A stretch of DNA of 64,000 nucleotides from Lucinisca nassula (Eukaryota; Mollusca; Bivalvia; Lucinida; Lucinidae). Shown here in pieces: positions 43,006 to 54,603 of this stretch (positions are counted from its first letter, which is position 1; every line of letters starts with the position of its first letter). The notes below the pieces were generated by a model. The model searched no databases, was not told the DNA's origin, and saw nothing but the letters and a program-made list of their open reading frames with translations. A program made the position numbers and the translations under genes. Where the stretch lies: NCBI GenBank assembly GCA_963580285.1, contig OY757013.1:156415900-156479899 (forward strand), read 5' to 3'.

Positions 43006-43500
43006 ATTTTGTACTGAATTGATTACAAACAAGAAGCCCAACTTTTTACAACACCTCTTAGGCTTCATTCAGTGTAGATTACTCAAATACGGTATGAAGA
43101 ATCGTGACCTCAGAAGCTCAATAAAATGGCCAAGATTCCAATTTATACCTCAGGCAGTAAGCACAGTGCACTTTCAAGAACTTAAAAGTTATTTATCAAC
43201 AAGAGACTCGAAGCCAAATAAGTAGTGCAGGTAGAAAATTCCTGTCATTATTATATTATCAAGTGACATTATAGAAGCTCTATAGGCATAGGGACAGATT
43301 TTAGCTGCTATTCATTACTCTTGTTATTCAAGTTATCGCACAATGACATGACGAAAAAAAACACTATATACACGTGGATATTTGATCACAAGAAGCATCG
43401 CCGAGTTGAGCTGAGCACTGCATTAACAATAGGCAGGAGAAACAAGAAGCTGAGATATAAAAATGTATGCCTAATATTTTATTTTAAATTTTAAAACCAG
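43006..43500. other. Intergenic, no recognised gene
   Basis: The frame at 42995-43225 (LLGFIQCRLLKYGMKNRDLR) has no domain I can identify. Confidence 0.4.
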
Positions 43501-43527
43501 TTAACATGAAAAAAGACTTGATAATTT

Positions 43528-43695
43528 TGTATAAACTGGCATTTGTTTAAAAAAAAAAAGTTGTTTTTAAAGATTTTGCCACCTGATGCCTTATATTTGT
43601 AAAAAAAAAATTGTATAAACTGGCATTTGTTTGGAAAAAAAAAGTTATTTTTAAAGATATTGCCACCTGATGCCTTATATTTGTAAAAAATAAAA
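43528..43695. repeat. 84-bp direct duplication
   Basis: TGTATAAACTGGCATTTGTT to GATGCCTTATATTTGTAAAA occurs at 43528 and again at 43612, nearly identical. Confidence 0.85.
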
Positions 43696-43752
43696 AACCT
43701 TTTTGGTTTTAGAGAGAATTTTCATGACAGAATTGTTACTCTTCAGATCATT

Positions 43753-44091
43753 ATGTCCACTGCACCTAGAAAAAGGAAATCGGTAACAAACGATAGAAAA
43801 TCCACAAAGAAAGCAAACTTAGAGACATCTCGAGGTCGGGGGTCAGATGTCGCGCCTTCCACTTCGGCGTCTAACAGTCAGGGTACCTTGTATAAGGAGA
43901 GCTTAGGTGATGATGTGTACGTCACTGTTTCAAAGTTTCAAGGGGCGGTGCCTGTACACATAAGAAAATACAAGCAGAATGGAGATACTACATTCCCTAC
44001 CAAAACGGGAGTCACCTTGAAACCGATAAGGTGGCAACCCCTCACTCAGCATTTAAGTACAATACAAAGGAGCGTGATACTACTTGAATAG
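43753..44091 (+). CDS. PC4-like (transcriptional coactivator p15) small protein
   Basis: 112-codon intact frame. Residues 1-45 are basic and serine/threonine-rich, without structure (MSTAPRKRKS, STSASNSQG). Residues about 52-97 match the PC4 C-terminal fold: DDVYVTVSKFQG, PVHIRKYKQNGD, TFPTKTGVTLKPIRW. PC4 domains bind single-stranded DNA. The frame lies about 2.7 kb upstream of a family B polymerase remnant on the same strand, so it may be an accessory ORF of that element, or a host gene or retrocopy. A candidate acceptor (TACTCTTCAG) precedes the ATG by 7 bases. The domain call is from visible pattern only. Confidence 0.6.
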   Translation: MSTAPRKRKSVTNDRKSTKKANLETSRGRGSDVAPSTSASNSQGTLYKESLGDDVYVTVSKFQGAVPVHIRKYKQNGDTTFPTKTGVTLKPIRWQPLTQHLSTIQRSVILLE

Positions 44092-44428
44092 GACGAGGAC
44101 GTACAGTACGGGGGGGGGGGGCACCTTGGTGGTAATTGGTACATCTCGGTTGCTGCAGGGTTCAATTTTGCCTCCCTGCTGGAGAGGATGAGCTTATGTC
44201 TACGAGAAGAGGCAGTATATATTTTTTTAAAAATACTATACAGTAAATTGTTCTTTTAGCTTCTATCACTATTTTCTAAAATGAAATTGGAATAATAAAT
44301 GTCATGCTTTTTTAAGAGAGTTGCAGAAAAGTCTAAAATTACAGTCTGTGCTTTCTTTTTTTTCTATAGACATCATCAGGAGTGCTCGAGTCCACAGTGA
44401 TTGAGTATCCGTTGTCGATGCTATTAAT
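44092..44428. other. Non-coding, G10 run
   Basis: A poly-G run at 44111-44120. Otherwise nothing recognised. Confidence 0.4.
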
Positions 44429-44533
44429 GCGAGCAGCGAAGGTTCTGGCGAGACTGCGCGGATGCGCAGGCTCGCCTGAACCTTCGCTGCTCGCATAGGC
44501 GATAAGTACCAAAATCGCTTGACGCGGCCCATA
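44429..44533 (-). mobile_element. GGGGCCC MITE (family E), half copy
   Basis: Contains the hairpin (GCGAGCAGCGAAGGTTCTGG and CCTTCGCTGCTCGC) and one terminus (AATCGCTTGACGCGGCCCAT). The other half is missing. Confidence 0.65.
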
Positions 44534-44820
44534 TGTAAGTATAATCAATTTATTCCATTTTTGTAAAAAGCAATTTTTTCTTGCATGAGAGAAATTCCAT
44601 TTTTGTAACTTCTATTGGTGTTTGGTCTGATTTATTCTTTATTATAAAAATGATTGATATACAGCTCTAGCAAGAAGTCAACTATGTGATAGTTTACTTA
44701 GCATGTTTAGTATCTAATACTTAATGAAATTAAATTTTCTCTTCTCTCTATAACTTCCTTTGTAGAATCATAATGCACTACAAAGATAACTAGAATACTG
44801 TCGATGGCGCGCCATCGCAA

Positions 44821-45493
44821 ATCCCCACGCTTTCTACAGAGGGGCCAAGTACCGAAAATCCCCTACCCTGGGCCTTAATTTGACCCCAGGGTCAAAATAT
44901 TACCTGTATCATAATTTACTAATCATGCCCTTCAATTTGATATGCCACATGACTATGTTCCAAAAAAACTTAAATTTTGACCATTTGACCCCTCCCCCAA
45001 GGCCCCAATCTGATCCCAAGGTCCAAATTTTACTTGTATTGTATTCTATTAATCACCCACTTCAATTTGATATTCCATATGACTATATTCGGTAAAATTT
45101 GTATTTTGACCCCCTGACCCCCCCCCCCACCCAAAGCCCTACCCCTTGGGCATGACCCAGTGGTCGCAGCCAAACTCCTGTTCAATATGTGTTACATATA
45201 TCATTAATCATTACTTATGCAAAGTTTGGTTTCAAAATCTATAAAATTGACTGTGAAATTGAATTTAATTGATATTTGACCTTTTGACCCCTCCCCAAGG
45301 CCCTTGGGGCGGGGCCAAAAATAAATGTGACATTGCACGCCCTCATCATGTAAGAAGCTGTATACCGAATTTGTTTACATTCCGACCAGTAGATAAGGAG
45401 GAGATAGCGTGACGGGCATACGGACGGACGGACGGACAGACGACCGGAGGCGTTCACAATATCCCCGAACCTTTTTTTTAAAAGCGTGGGGAT
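44821..45493 (+). mobile_element. Element with ATCCCCACGCTTT inverted ends
   Basis: Left ATCCCCACGCTTT (44821-44833) and right AAAGCGTGGGGAT (45481-45493) are exact inverted copies. The interior has tandem ~150-bp units (TTGACC....GACCCC, CAATTTGATAT.CCA.ATGACTA) and a CGGACGGACGGACGGACAGA tail, like family C. Class unresolved: MITE or Helitron-like. Confidence 0.7.
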
Positions 45494-45779
45494 AAAAATG
45501 TAGTTCTTGCACCAAAAAAAAAAACAACAAAAAAACAGGAGATTGGTTAAATAGCATGATATATGTATCATTTAAGCTCTCGTTGTGCTTGCCTGCGTCA
45601 CAGGTTTAAGTATTGCTTGTTGTGTCTATTGCTGGAGGTGCCGTAATGGGCCAAAAAAATAACAAGAGAGCATGCGTTACCGAGGCATCGCCTCCAAAAA
45701 GCTTCCTCTGAGGAATCTATTAAACTTCCTCTGAGGAATCTATTGAATTGTATAGATATACACCGAAGTCTGATTAAAT
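45494..45779. other. Non-coding
   Basis: Contains a 24-bp direct duplication (CTTCCTCTGAGGAATCTATT at 45703 and 45727). Otherwise nothing seen. Confidence 0.4.
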
Positions 45780-45796
45780 GACTACATTTTGCTTTA

Positions 45797-46309
45797 GTGG
45801 TGGTAGTCTTGGTTGTGGTGTTGGTACTGGTGAAGAGACGTTTAGCCATATTGGTGACCATGTACAGACACATTGCTCAGCCTCAGCCAGTGAACGTCCA
45901 GCCTGTGAACGTCCAACCTGCTCAGCCGGTGAACGTCCAGGCTGCTCAGCCGGTGAACGCCGAACCTGCTCAGCCGGGGAACGTCCAACCTGTGAACGTC
46001 CAACCTGCTCAGCCGGTGAACGCCCAACCTGCGCAGTCGCCTGCTCAGCTGGTGAACGTCCAACCTGCTCAGCCGGTGAACGCCCAACCTGCTCAGCCGG
46101 TGAACGTCCAACCTGTGAACGTCCAACCTGCTCAGCCGGTGAACGTCCAACCTGCTCAGCCTGTGAACGTCCAACCTGCTCAACCGGTAAACGTCCAGCC
46201 TGCGCGGCCTGTGAAAGTTCAACCTGCTCGGCCTGTGCACGTCCAACCTGCTCAGCCGGTGAGGAGATCAACACGACAACGAAGACCTCAGAGATACGGA
46301 TTTCATTAA
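45797..46309 (+). CDS. Q/P/V-rich octapeptide-repeat ORF, unknown function
   Basis: 170-codon frame. N-terminal hydrophobic stretch (VVVLVVVLVLVKRRLAILV), then about 16 copies of an eight-residue unit of the type QPAQPVNV, then a basic end (RRSTRQRRPQRYGFH). Encoded by a 24-bp minisatellite. Because the period is a multiple of three, frames +1 and two minus frames are also open (cysteine-rich and SRLDVHRL types), so the true frame is uncertain. I favour this one because the basic C-terminus ends just before the polymerase gene, a layout seen for accessory ORFs of large DNA elements. It could be non-coding. Confidence 0.35.
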   Translation: MVVVLVVVLVLVKRRLAILVTMYRHIAQPQPVNVQPVNVQPAQPVNVQAAQPVNAEPAQPGNVQPVNVQPAQPVNAQPAQSPAQLVNVQPAQPVNAQPAQPVNVQPVNVQPAQPVNVQPAQPVNVQPAQPVNVQPARPVKVQPARPVHVQPAQPVRRSTRQRRPQRYGFH

Positions 46310-46401
46310 AGTTATTTGTTTATTTTTGTTGCTCTATTTTAGTCAGTAATAACAGTACACATTAACCTTTTTATAACACGATCCTTTATAACACGATTTT
46401 G

Positions 46402-46600
46402 GATATAACACGGTTCAAAGATGGATCCCAGAAATGTATAGATTATATAGAAAAATGACAATAAATGGCCTACAAGAACATGAACAGGTGGCACAGGAAA
46501 ACAATTTCTCCACGACGAATCAAAGTGAGCCTTCGATGCAACAGATGATATCATCACCAACTCGAGGAGATCAGCATCCAATACCATCAACCTCTCGAGA
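46402..46600 (+). pseudogene. Possible N-terminal segment of the element polymerase ORF
   Basis: An open stretch reads MTINGLQEHEQVAQENNFS then SPTRGDQHPIPSTSRE and is followed by GTAAGC (46601). A T-rich CTATTTACAG acceptor precedes the next similar stretch at 46811. It may be an exon or a low-complexity N-terminus; the alternative is chance. Confidence 0.35.
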
Positions 46601-46810
46601 GTAAGCCGTTATCTATTTGTAACTGACTATCTTCTAATCAGACAATTATACAATTTAGAGCTGACTATTTGAACGTTTGTCAGTTAGTCTTATATAAATT
46701 AATCACTCAGATATTGGTTATCTTTGATCAATTATATTTTAGTTCGTTTTGTTTTTGTGTTGGTGTTTGTTTGTGAAAAACGGAAAAATAAATCTTGACC
46801 ATCTATTTAC

Positions 46811-49757
46811 AGTGACTTCCAAACTGGAGGAGCTGATGGAAATGACCCATACACAATAGAAAAAAACGGGCGAAAGACAGTTTGCAAGAGCAACAGCCAT
46901 AGAAACGACTTACAGGGTTCGTTATAACGACCAAGGCAAGGGGAACGACTAAGGGAGCTGAGAAAAGAGCTACAAAACATGTTCGATGACGTGATAAATA
47001 GAGGTCGAGAGGGTCTAAATGATAATTACCTGATACGTGTCATTATAAAAGACGAAGAATTGAACAGCCCTATTGTCATACCGCTGCAGGCTGCAGACCA
47101 GATGAATTCTAACAAAATCATGGAGAAAGTGGAAAACGTTCTACAATCCAAAGAGAATTTGCCCGTAAACAATTCACTGGAAGGTAAAGGAATAGCTAGG
47201 AATCCAATCTATATTGTTTGCTTATTATACATTCAGTATGCTATGCGTTTCTGCTTGTTATCCCAAGCTTTTCAGACCTATTGCATGAGCAATTCGGTTT
47301 GCGTATCTTTAATTATATTAAATCATATTACTATAACAGATGTAGAAATAATAAAATACTCTTTTATTAATTTCAATATTAATAGGATTGTTGTACCGTT
47401 TGTATACTTGCAAGAAAATAACACTTACACATGATTCTTTTCTGTTTAACAGTTATCGTTGGAGCACTTCATATACCACAAGGAGCCGAACGAAAGTATG
47501 TAACCTCTATATACGGAGAAGACAATGCGTGTAAGAACAAAACTTCGGTTGTCACAATAGATACGTGGACAGTATGTATATAGCCAGAGTCATCGGGGTT
47601 TGCTTTGCCAATCTCTGCATCATAGACAATAAAGTGGAAACAAGTAAAGAACACTCCTGATAATAAGTCCAAAACCAATGTAAACATTGTATTGTCTGAG
47701 AGAAAAGCAAGCAGAAGGACCTATAAGAATATTTGTGCTGGAGATAGGCCAGAGCAAAGGAAACTGGCAAAAAAAGTTGTGTAAAATGGCAGGCGTATCC
47801 GCCAACGAACCAGCTTCCTTGTGTGACATTTACAAATTTGAGAACGCCTTGGGATCAGAATTGCAGTAATATCTTCCGAAATTGGTAAAAAGTTCATAAG
47901 AGCCCCCCGTAAGGAGGATAGAAGAGATCATATATTTGTATTTGGTAGGCGGGGCAAATTTTAATCATTTTCATAGTATTATCAATCCAAAAGGATTCTA
48001 TGGATTTTCTTATTTTTGCAAATCATGTTTTCAGCCATACAGCCATAAAAACAGATATCGCTGCTCAAGTTGCTGTATAGTCTGTCAGTCGAGCTCGTGT
48101 ATTGAAAGATCCTACCCCCATGTCTCTATGTGAAAGGTGGTACTGGCGGTGCCCAATATGCAAAAAGGTGAAAGATAAAATAAAAAAAAGGTCCATATCG
48201 GAACATATCTGCCGTGAATGGAATTGTGCATCCTGTAAGGAGTGGGTAACAGGTGAACATTTATGTTATATTTTCCCCACAGAACAACAAGAGAAGGATC
48301 TATCTTTTATCTTCTTTGACTTCGAATCCAGACAAAACGCTATGGCTGAATGCGAAAAAGGATTTCAGCCAGATGATAACAGGAAGTGCAAACACTGTAA
48401 GAATGCTTGGTGTGGCAAAAACCGACACATTCCAAATTTTGTTGTAGCACAGACGGCCTGTTCTATGTGTATGGATGAGACCTTAAGTTCAAAGGCAACC
48501 TGTTCCTTTTGCGGAAGCAGGTGCACTCAGTGTTCCACGTTTTACAAAAGGAACGGAACATTCGAAAAAGAACCCTGTGAATGAAAGTGCGGATCCCGAG
48601 AAGTGATTTTCAAGGAAGACAACACTGTTGACGAGTTTGGAAAATGGCTGTTCCATGAAAATCACAAAAATGTTGTTGTTTTGGCTCATTCAATGAAATC
48701 GTACGACGGTGTTTTCCTTTTGGAATACTTGCTAAAGAACAGCATAAACTGAACAAAATTTGATATGATGAAACTAAGATAATGTATATGAAGGTGGTAA
48801 GGGGACTCAATATCAGAGTTTTGGATAGTATTAATGTTTTACCAATGAAATTAGCTCATCTGCCAATGACATTTGGTTTCGAGGAAACATTCAAAGACTA
48901 TTTTCCGCATTTTTTAAATACCAAGGAGATTCAGACCTACAGCGGCCCGTTTCCCTCCGCCAACTACTATGGGGACTAAAGCATGAATGAATGTCCGAGA
49001 CATATTCTTGAAAAGGCACCCAGAACAGATCAGCAATAACTGTGTCTTTGACTTCCAGAAAGAAATAGAAAGTACTGTAGATCTGATGTCGACATTATTC
49101 GAATGGCCTATCTACAGTTTCGGGGTTTATTGATTGAGGCGACAGTCATATATCCATTCAACTATATCACAATTGCAAGCGTAACCATGGGTGTATACAA
49201 ATCATTGTTTTTGGAAGAAGAACCAGGCTAAATTGAAAACGCCTGAAGGAAATGAAACCGACTGGACTCCCGTGTCTCTAAAACATGGGAACTGGAAAGT
49301 GTTCTTAGACAATAGATGGAGGGACATGGAGGATGTAAACTACTCTTTTCATATCAAAAAGAGAACGAGTACACCAATTGCCCAAGTTCCGAGTAGGGGA
49401 TACGTTCAGAACGATACGTTTAGCAAAGCATCTATCCAATGGCTCGAGTATTTACGGTCGAAAACACAACACAATATATTCAGCATGCTCTCAATGAAGG
49501 CGAAAAGAAAATATCCGGGACGGCATACAAAGTTGATGGGTTTTGTGCCGAAACCAATACAGTGTTCGAATGTTTAGGTTGTCTATGGCACGCTTGTAAG
49601 ATGTGCTATCCTGGAAATCGACAGCTAACGAAACACCCTCGCACAGGACAGTCTTTGGATGAACTACACGCTCTAACATTGATTAAGAAAAGTTGACTGT
49701 TAGATTTGGGATTTAACTATGTAGACATATGGGAGCACGACTGGACTAAGCAGGTGA
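46811..49757 (+). pseudogene. Family B DNA polymerase remnant (Polinton/adintovirus-like), palm missing
   Basis: A protein-primed-type viral/transposon DNA polymerase, normally over 1000 residues. Readable blocks: an N-terminal domain (46979-47190, FDDVINRGREGLNDNYLIRV); a zinc-rich region (47990-48270); exonuclease motif I FFDFES (48312-48329); exonuclease motif II AHSMKSYDG (48684-48710); the following FEETFKDYFPHFLNT (48871-48920); and an endonuclease-like insert with GCLWHACKMCYP (49577-49612) and DIWEHDW (49724-49744). At least eight stops or frameshifts separate them. The polymerase palm (YGDTDS-type motif) is absent: homology stops where an LTR retroelement begins at 49761. It is an old, inactive copy, named Polinton/adintovirus-like by pattern only. 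Confidence 0.8.
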
Positions 49758-49760
49758 CCC

Positions 49761-49833
49761 TTGACTCGGGGCTTTGTTCTTTTTATATCTTTTAGATAAG
49801 TCCCCATTTTGACGTCGAGCCAACGGCACGACA
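49761..49833 (+). repeat. Truncated 5' LTR of element 1
   Basis: Matches the final 74 bp of the 3' LTR with few differences and ends ...CGGCACGACA. The next bases (CGTGGCGGAGAAAG) are the place for a primer-binding site; I could not match them to a tRNA. The U3 part is absent. Confidence 0.75.
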
Positions 49834-49910
49834 CGTGGCGGAGAAAGAACGGTCCCAACCTCTCGAGTTAGCCAACAAAAGCGAGTTCCCCAGATTAAAC
49901 GACGGTTCGG

Positions 49911-50898
49911 ATGCCATTTCAAACCAAACCATCGAACTACAATCTGCGCTCCCTTGGTGAAAACTCAGCGAGTGGAGAAGATCCGGTTCCCGATGAAATA
50001 GCAGAAAATATAGGAGCACGGGTACTAGCTTACAGTAACATTCTTAACAATACTAGAGTAAACATGTCAACAAGTGTGTTCAGATTGGAGCCCTTTAAGG
50101 GTGATGGAACACAAAATGTGAAAAAATACCTACGAAGGTTTGATCAGTATAGAGTACGAAGGTTTAATCAGTATAGAGTGTGCACGGGTCTGAACGACGA
50201 GTAGGCCTTCGCTACACTGGCGTGGTATCTCGATTGCACTGCTAGGCTCTGGTTTGAGCACTTAAATACTCAGCCAGACTCACTAGAGAGTTTAAGAACT
50301 GCTTTAGAAAATAAATTTAAAGAGACTGCTGAAATGAATATGCAAGTTTACACTATGAAACAAAGAGGAGAAAGTGTTAACAACTTCCTAAGAAGACTGG
50401 AAGCTGAGACATTTAAGACCAAAATAAATGACAATATTCAAGTCCAAATAGCCCTGAATGGCATGGACAAAACGATTGCTTCGGCAATAAGCACGCATGC
50501 CTCAAAAGACCTCGACGAGGTTAAACGGTTTACCTCAAGGATGGCAGCTATTCAACAACCTGAACCTGTTGTGGCGTCAGGAACAATTCCTACAAGGTTG
50601 GAAAGTAGAAGTAAAACAAAGATCAGGAATCGGTACAATTAACTTACTCCACCCATTTCTTGGAGACTACCGTGGAGGTACTGACGGCGGCGGTGGCAAA
50701 GAAGGCAGCTACGATGGAGGGAAAGGAGACAGTCACTACAAGCGAGAGTTGTCCAAGGTGTGGCGGCAAGTGTTTTTCTTCGGTTAATTGCAGAGCCATG
50801 GGTAGCATATGTTACAAATGTAACAAACCTAATAATTTTGGCAACAAGTGCCGAAGTAATAAAATGTCCGATCTCAAACCACTAGACACCGTCTGACA
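49911..50898 (+). pseudogene. gag of element 1
   Basis: Structural polyprotein. Readable frames at 49911-50204, 50334-50642 and 50660-50896 are separated by a stop and frameshifts. The first carries RLEPFKGDGTQNVKKYLRRF, typical of retrotransposon gag cores. The third ends in a zinc knuckle CYKCNKPNNFGNKC in which the usual His is Asn; the second copy keeps His (PNHFWNKC at 59982). A 40-bp end fragment of repeat family D (50620-50662) is embedded here. Confidence 0.8.
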
Positions 50899-51402
50899 CA
50901 TGGGAACGAACCTATGCCCCCTCGTCGACGCCAACAGCAAGGGCATTGGCCCATAGCCCTCACCAAGGTCAGTACCAAGGCCCACGCCAAGGTGAGTACC
51001 AGGGGTACCCACAATAGGGATACACGCCTATCCATAGGAAGGATTTATTCGTTCCAGTGGATGGGCACCATTGGATTATCAGACGAACATGGAACTACCC
51101 CTTCACACTTGCTCTCACGAGGTCTGTAAAAGACGTATGCACACTCAATAATCTAGCACTGAAACTAGTGATAAAGTCTCCTACAATAGTACAGGTAAAC
51201 TTTCCTTTCGATATTCAAATTGTACAAATGCTATAAATAAGCAGCCCTGTCATCAAGTTGAAAATAATCAAAGTGCTAATAAACAGTTAACAAATAAAAG
51301 TACGTCTACCAGTGACTCATTAGGCGGCCAACAATATGTCAAAACAACTAAATAACACCCACACTTCCCAAATGTTTGTGCTAATTTCACAGCATATATG
51401 AC

Positions 51403-51935
51403 TAAAAATACAGTAAATGTGTCAATTTACAATAGAAAAAGTAGTGCCCTATGCGACACGGGTGCATCTGTATCTTGCATTTCAAAACATTTTTTTCGAT
51501 AAAGCTTTTCCAAACGATAAACGAAATATTAACCCGTGCCACGTGGAGTACATCGTTGGGGTTGGGGGTACTAATCACCCAGTGCTGGGCCTGGCTGAAA
51601 TTGAGGTAAAATTTGGAACTTTAGTTCTGACTTATCCGTTTTATGTTGTTGAAGAATTACATCACTCCGTCATCCTAGGGCACGACTTTTTGGAAGCACA
51701 TAATGTAACGCTAGATATTAGAGGAAAGAAAATGATAATACAAGATCATGTCAAAGTGTGTAGTTTACAAACTAATACAGGCTACGCTAGAACGGTGAAA
51801 CCAGTCAAACTCCCGGCCAACTCAGAAATTGACATACAAGTCAAAATAGCAAGGGTCAATACTGATGATGAGGTACTCCTTGGACCGCTGTCGAGGCTAG
51901 CAAATGAAAACATTTTGGGCGTACCCGATTCATAG
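51403..51935 (+). pseudogene. Protease of element 1
   Basis: Aspartic protease: CDTGASVSCIS at 51452-51484 in one frame, then a frameshift at about 51495 and the downstream half with VILGHDFLEAHN (51669-51704), the usual second motif. It continues to the pre-RT linker and stops at 51935. Confidence 0.8.
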
Positions 51936-52965
51936 ACTTTCAGATATTTTTGATGCCATTGGCGAGGCAAACGCACACTATTTTTCATTAATAGATCTTG
52001 GCAAGGCGTTTTGGCAGGTCCCTTTGAGTGAGGAAAGTAAGTCACGCGCTGCTTTCATGACGTGTAATGGGATCTTTGAATTCCAAACCATGCCGTTTGG
52101 CCTCCAAGGAGCCTATGATGAAGGTTCTTTGTGGTATTTCTTGGAAATACGTGCTTTGTTATGTTTATGACGTCATCATATTTTCAGCTACTTTTGGAGA
52201 ACATTTACAACTTATTGAAGAAGTGTTTAAACGGTTACGAAATGCAGGTCTAAAACTTTCCCCAAATAAATGTTGTGTTTTTTTTGCACAAAAGAAACTA
52301 CATTATTTAGGACATGTCATAAGTAAGTCAGGGATTGAAACAGACCCTAAAAAGGTTGAAAAAAATTGTCAATTTAAGAGCACCCAAAGATCAGAAAGGT
52401 GTTTAAAGAATACTGGGATTAACAAATTATTATAAAAAAATTCATTGCAGGATACAGTAAAATATGTTCACCACTGTGATTTCCTGAAAAAGGGCACGCC
52501 CTTTGTGTGGTCTGAAGACTGAAGAAGCACTTGGTACATTAAAACAGGCAATGACTTCGGTACCTATACTAGCCTTTCCAGATATGAACAGGGGATTCAT
52601 TCTTACATGTGATGCTTCCAGGTCTGGTCTGGGGTATATTTTAGGACAGGAAGATGCGAATAAAAAGGGAAGAGTGATAGAATTTGGGGGTACGGCGCTT
52701 CATTGGTCAGAGAAAAATTACTCAGTCTCCGAACTCGAATGCTTAGCTGTAGTGGAGGGTGTCAAAGCTTACAAAGCATACCTCTCCACTGGAATTGCAT
52801 TTACCATAGTCACTGATCATAAAGCCTTGTTTAAACTTTTTAAACAATTCTCCAAATGGTAGATGGGCAAGATGGGCTCTATTCTTACAGGGCTTCCGGT
52901 ATAAAGTCGTTTATCGCAAGGGTGAGGAAAATAATGCAGACGCACTTTCGCGGCTGACTCAAGAA
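51904..52965 (+). pseudogene. Reverse transcriptase and RNase H of element 1
   Basis: RT fragments: FSLIDLGKAFWQVPL and MPFGLQGA, then CYVYDVIIFS (52157-52186), where the catalytic YxDD has Tyr in place of the first Asp (a TAT codon at 52166-52168). RT motifs upstream of FSLIDLGKAFWQ are deleted. RNase H: LTCDASRSGLGYILGQ (52600-52650), NYSVSELECLAVVEG, and FTIVTDHKALFKL, then a TAG at 52860. RT cannot be active. Confidence 0.85.
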
Positions 52966-53300
52966 GTGCAAGATTTTGAAAATTTAATAACTAATGACAA
53001 AACTGTAGGTGTCATTTCAACAGGTATTGAAAAGATGGATTCAGTAAAACAAAATGATAGGGGCTCTCCATTGGGCTCTCAGCAATCATTAAACAGTGAT
53101 GACCCCGACCGCATCGACACAGAATCAATATTAGGTAATCTAAATGCAGAAAAGGACACAAACAATGCATCCACACTTAAACTTATCGAAATTTAGTATC
53201 AGACGTGGCATCTCTAAACGACCATGAAATATAGACTGCGGGCAAAAATGAGTGGTTAGAAATAGTATTTGACTATTATAATTCAGTAAAAGTATGCTCA

Positions 53301-54601
53301 GTGGAGACAGATAAAAATAGTGATAACGACAATGAAACAAACGAACAGGTACCAGATATAATTTCTCAACAACAGCAGTGTCCGGACTTCAAACATATTT
53401 ACAATTATTTGGCAAACAATAAGCTTCCATCTGATGATAAATTAAGAAGAACGACCCTTATTGAAAAAGAATATTACGACCTTCTTGATGGGATCTTAAT
53501 GCATAGATTTCAACCTATGTTTAAAAAGAAGCCAACTGACGAAAAGTTCATTTTTCAAGTAGCTTTACCTAAGCAAATGAGACTCAAGGCAATGCAAGAA
53601 TTCCATGACAACAATGGGCATTTTGGTTTTAAGAAAGTATATGCTGCAATACAGGCTAAGTATTACTGGCCTCGCATGTTCCAACAGATACAGGATTATA
53701 TTAAGTCATGTGACAGGTGTCAAAAGAGCAAAACGAGATGCCCATCCGAACACGACCCCTTTAAACCCACTTCCATTTGCAAAGGTTTTTGAGCGAGTAC
53801 ATATAGACCTGATAGGACCTCTGCCAAAAACAACAGCAGGCCATGAGCACATTCTGGTTTGTGAAGACAGTTTTTTTCGATGGGTTGAAGCCTTCCCTTT
53901 AATGGATCAGTCTGTAATTTCTGTTGCAAGGGTTCTTCATGACGAACTCTTTTGTCGCTTCGGGGCTCCTGTCAGCATAGTTTCAAATATGGGTAGGAAC
54001 TTTCTCTCAAAGCTGTGAAATGCTGTATCTGAAATATATAAGGTGTCAAGGCACATGAATGCCAGCTATAACCATAGAGCCAATGGGTGTGTGGAGCGCC
54101 AAAATGCCACCATAGCCCAAACTATCAGAATGTATATAAATAAAGAGCAAAACAATTGGCATCTCCAACTACCAACTGTCCTTATGTCCATACGGTCAGT
54201 CCCAAATACTGAATCCTCGGGTTACAGTCCCTTCAAAATATTGTTCGGTGACGAAATGCGGCTTCCATTTGACACCACTCATTCCCAGAGAGACCTTGGG
54301 ACCAGATGCAAAAACTCACGTGACACAGCTTATAAACAGGCTGAAATTGGTACACGAACAAGCTACCCAAAATACAATAATATTCCAAACTGAAAGTAAG
54401 GAAAAGCATGACATAAAAGCAAAGGATTCAAACTTTCTGCTAGGAGAACAGGTATTACTTAAAGTCCACAAGATCAGACAAGAGTTTTCAAAAAAGTTTG
54501 AAAATAAATACACGGGCCCTTTCTTTACAAGAGGTAAGGGACCTTTCGAGACCTACAAGATAGCAGATTGTCGAAATGATAAATGTGTTAAAACTATATA
54601 A
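53301..54601 (+). pseudogene. Integrase of element 1
   Basis: HHCC zinc domain (EFHDNNGHFG, then CDRCQKSK at 53709-53732), catalytic core start HIDLIGPLPKT (53802-53834), then NMGRNF near 53988-54005, where the family's second Asp is not seen, and the Glu block NGCVERQN (54085-54108). At least three frame breaks (about 53770, 54018 and 54300). The C-terminal domain continues as LLGEQVLLKVHKIRQEFSKK. Confidence 0.85.
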
Positions 54602-54603
54602 AT

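Noticed and set aside
44368..44398. Possible second hammerhead core on the minus strand (CTGATGATGT...GAAA)
   Set aside because: Stem II cannot pair and no stem I partner is present.
45774..46274. Minus-strand frames through the 24-bp repeat
   Set aside because: Open only because the period is a multiple of three. They lack any non-repeat domain.
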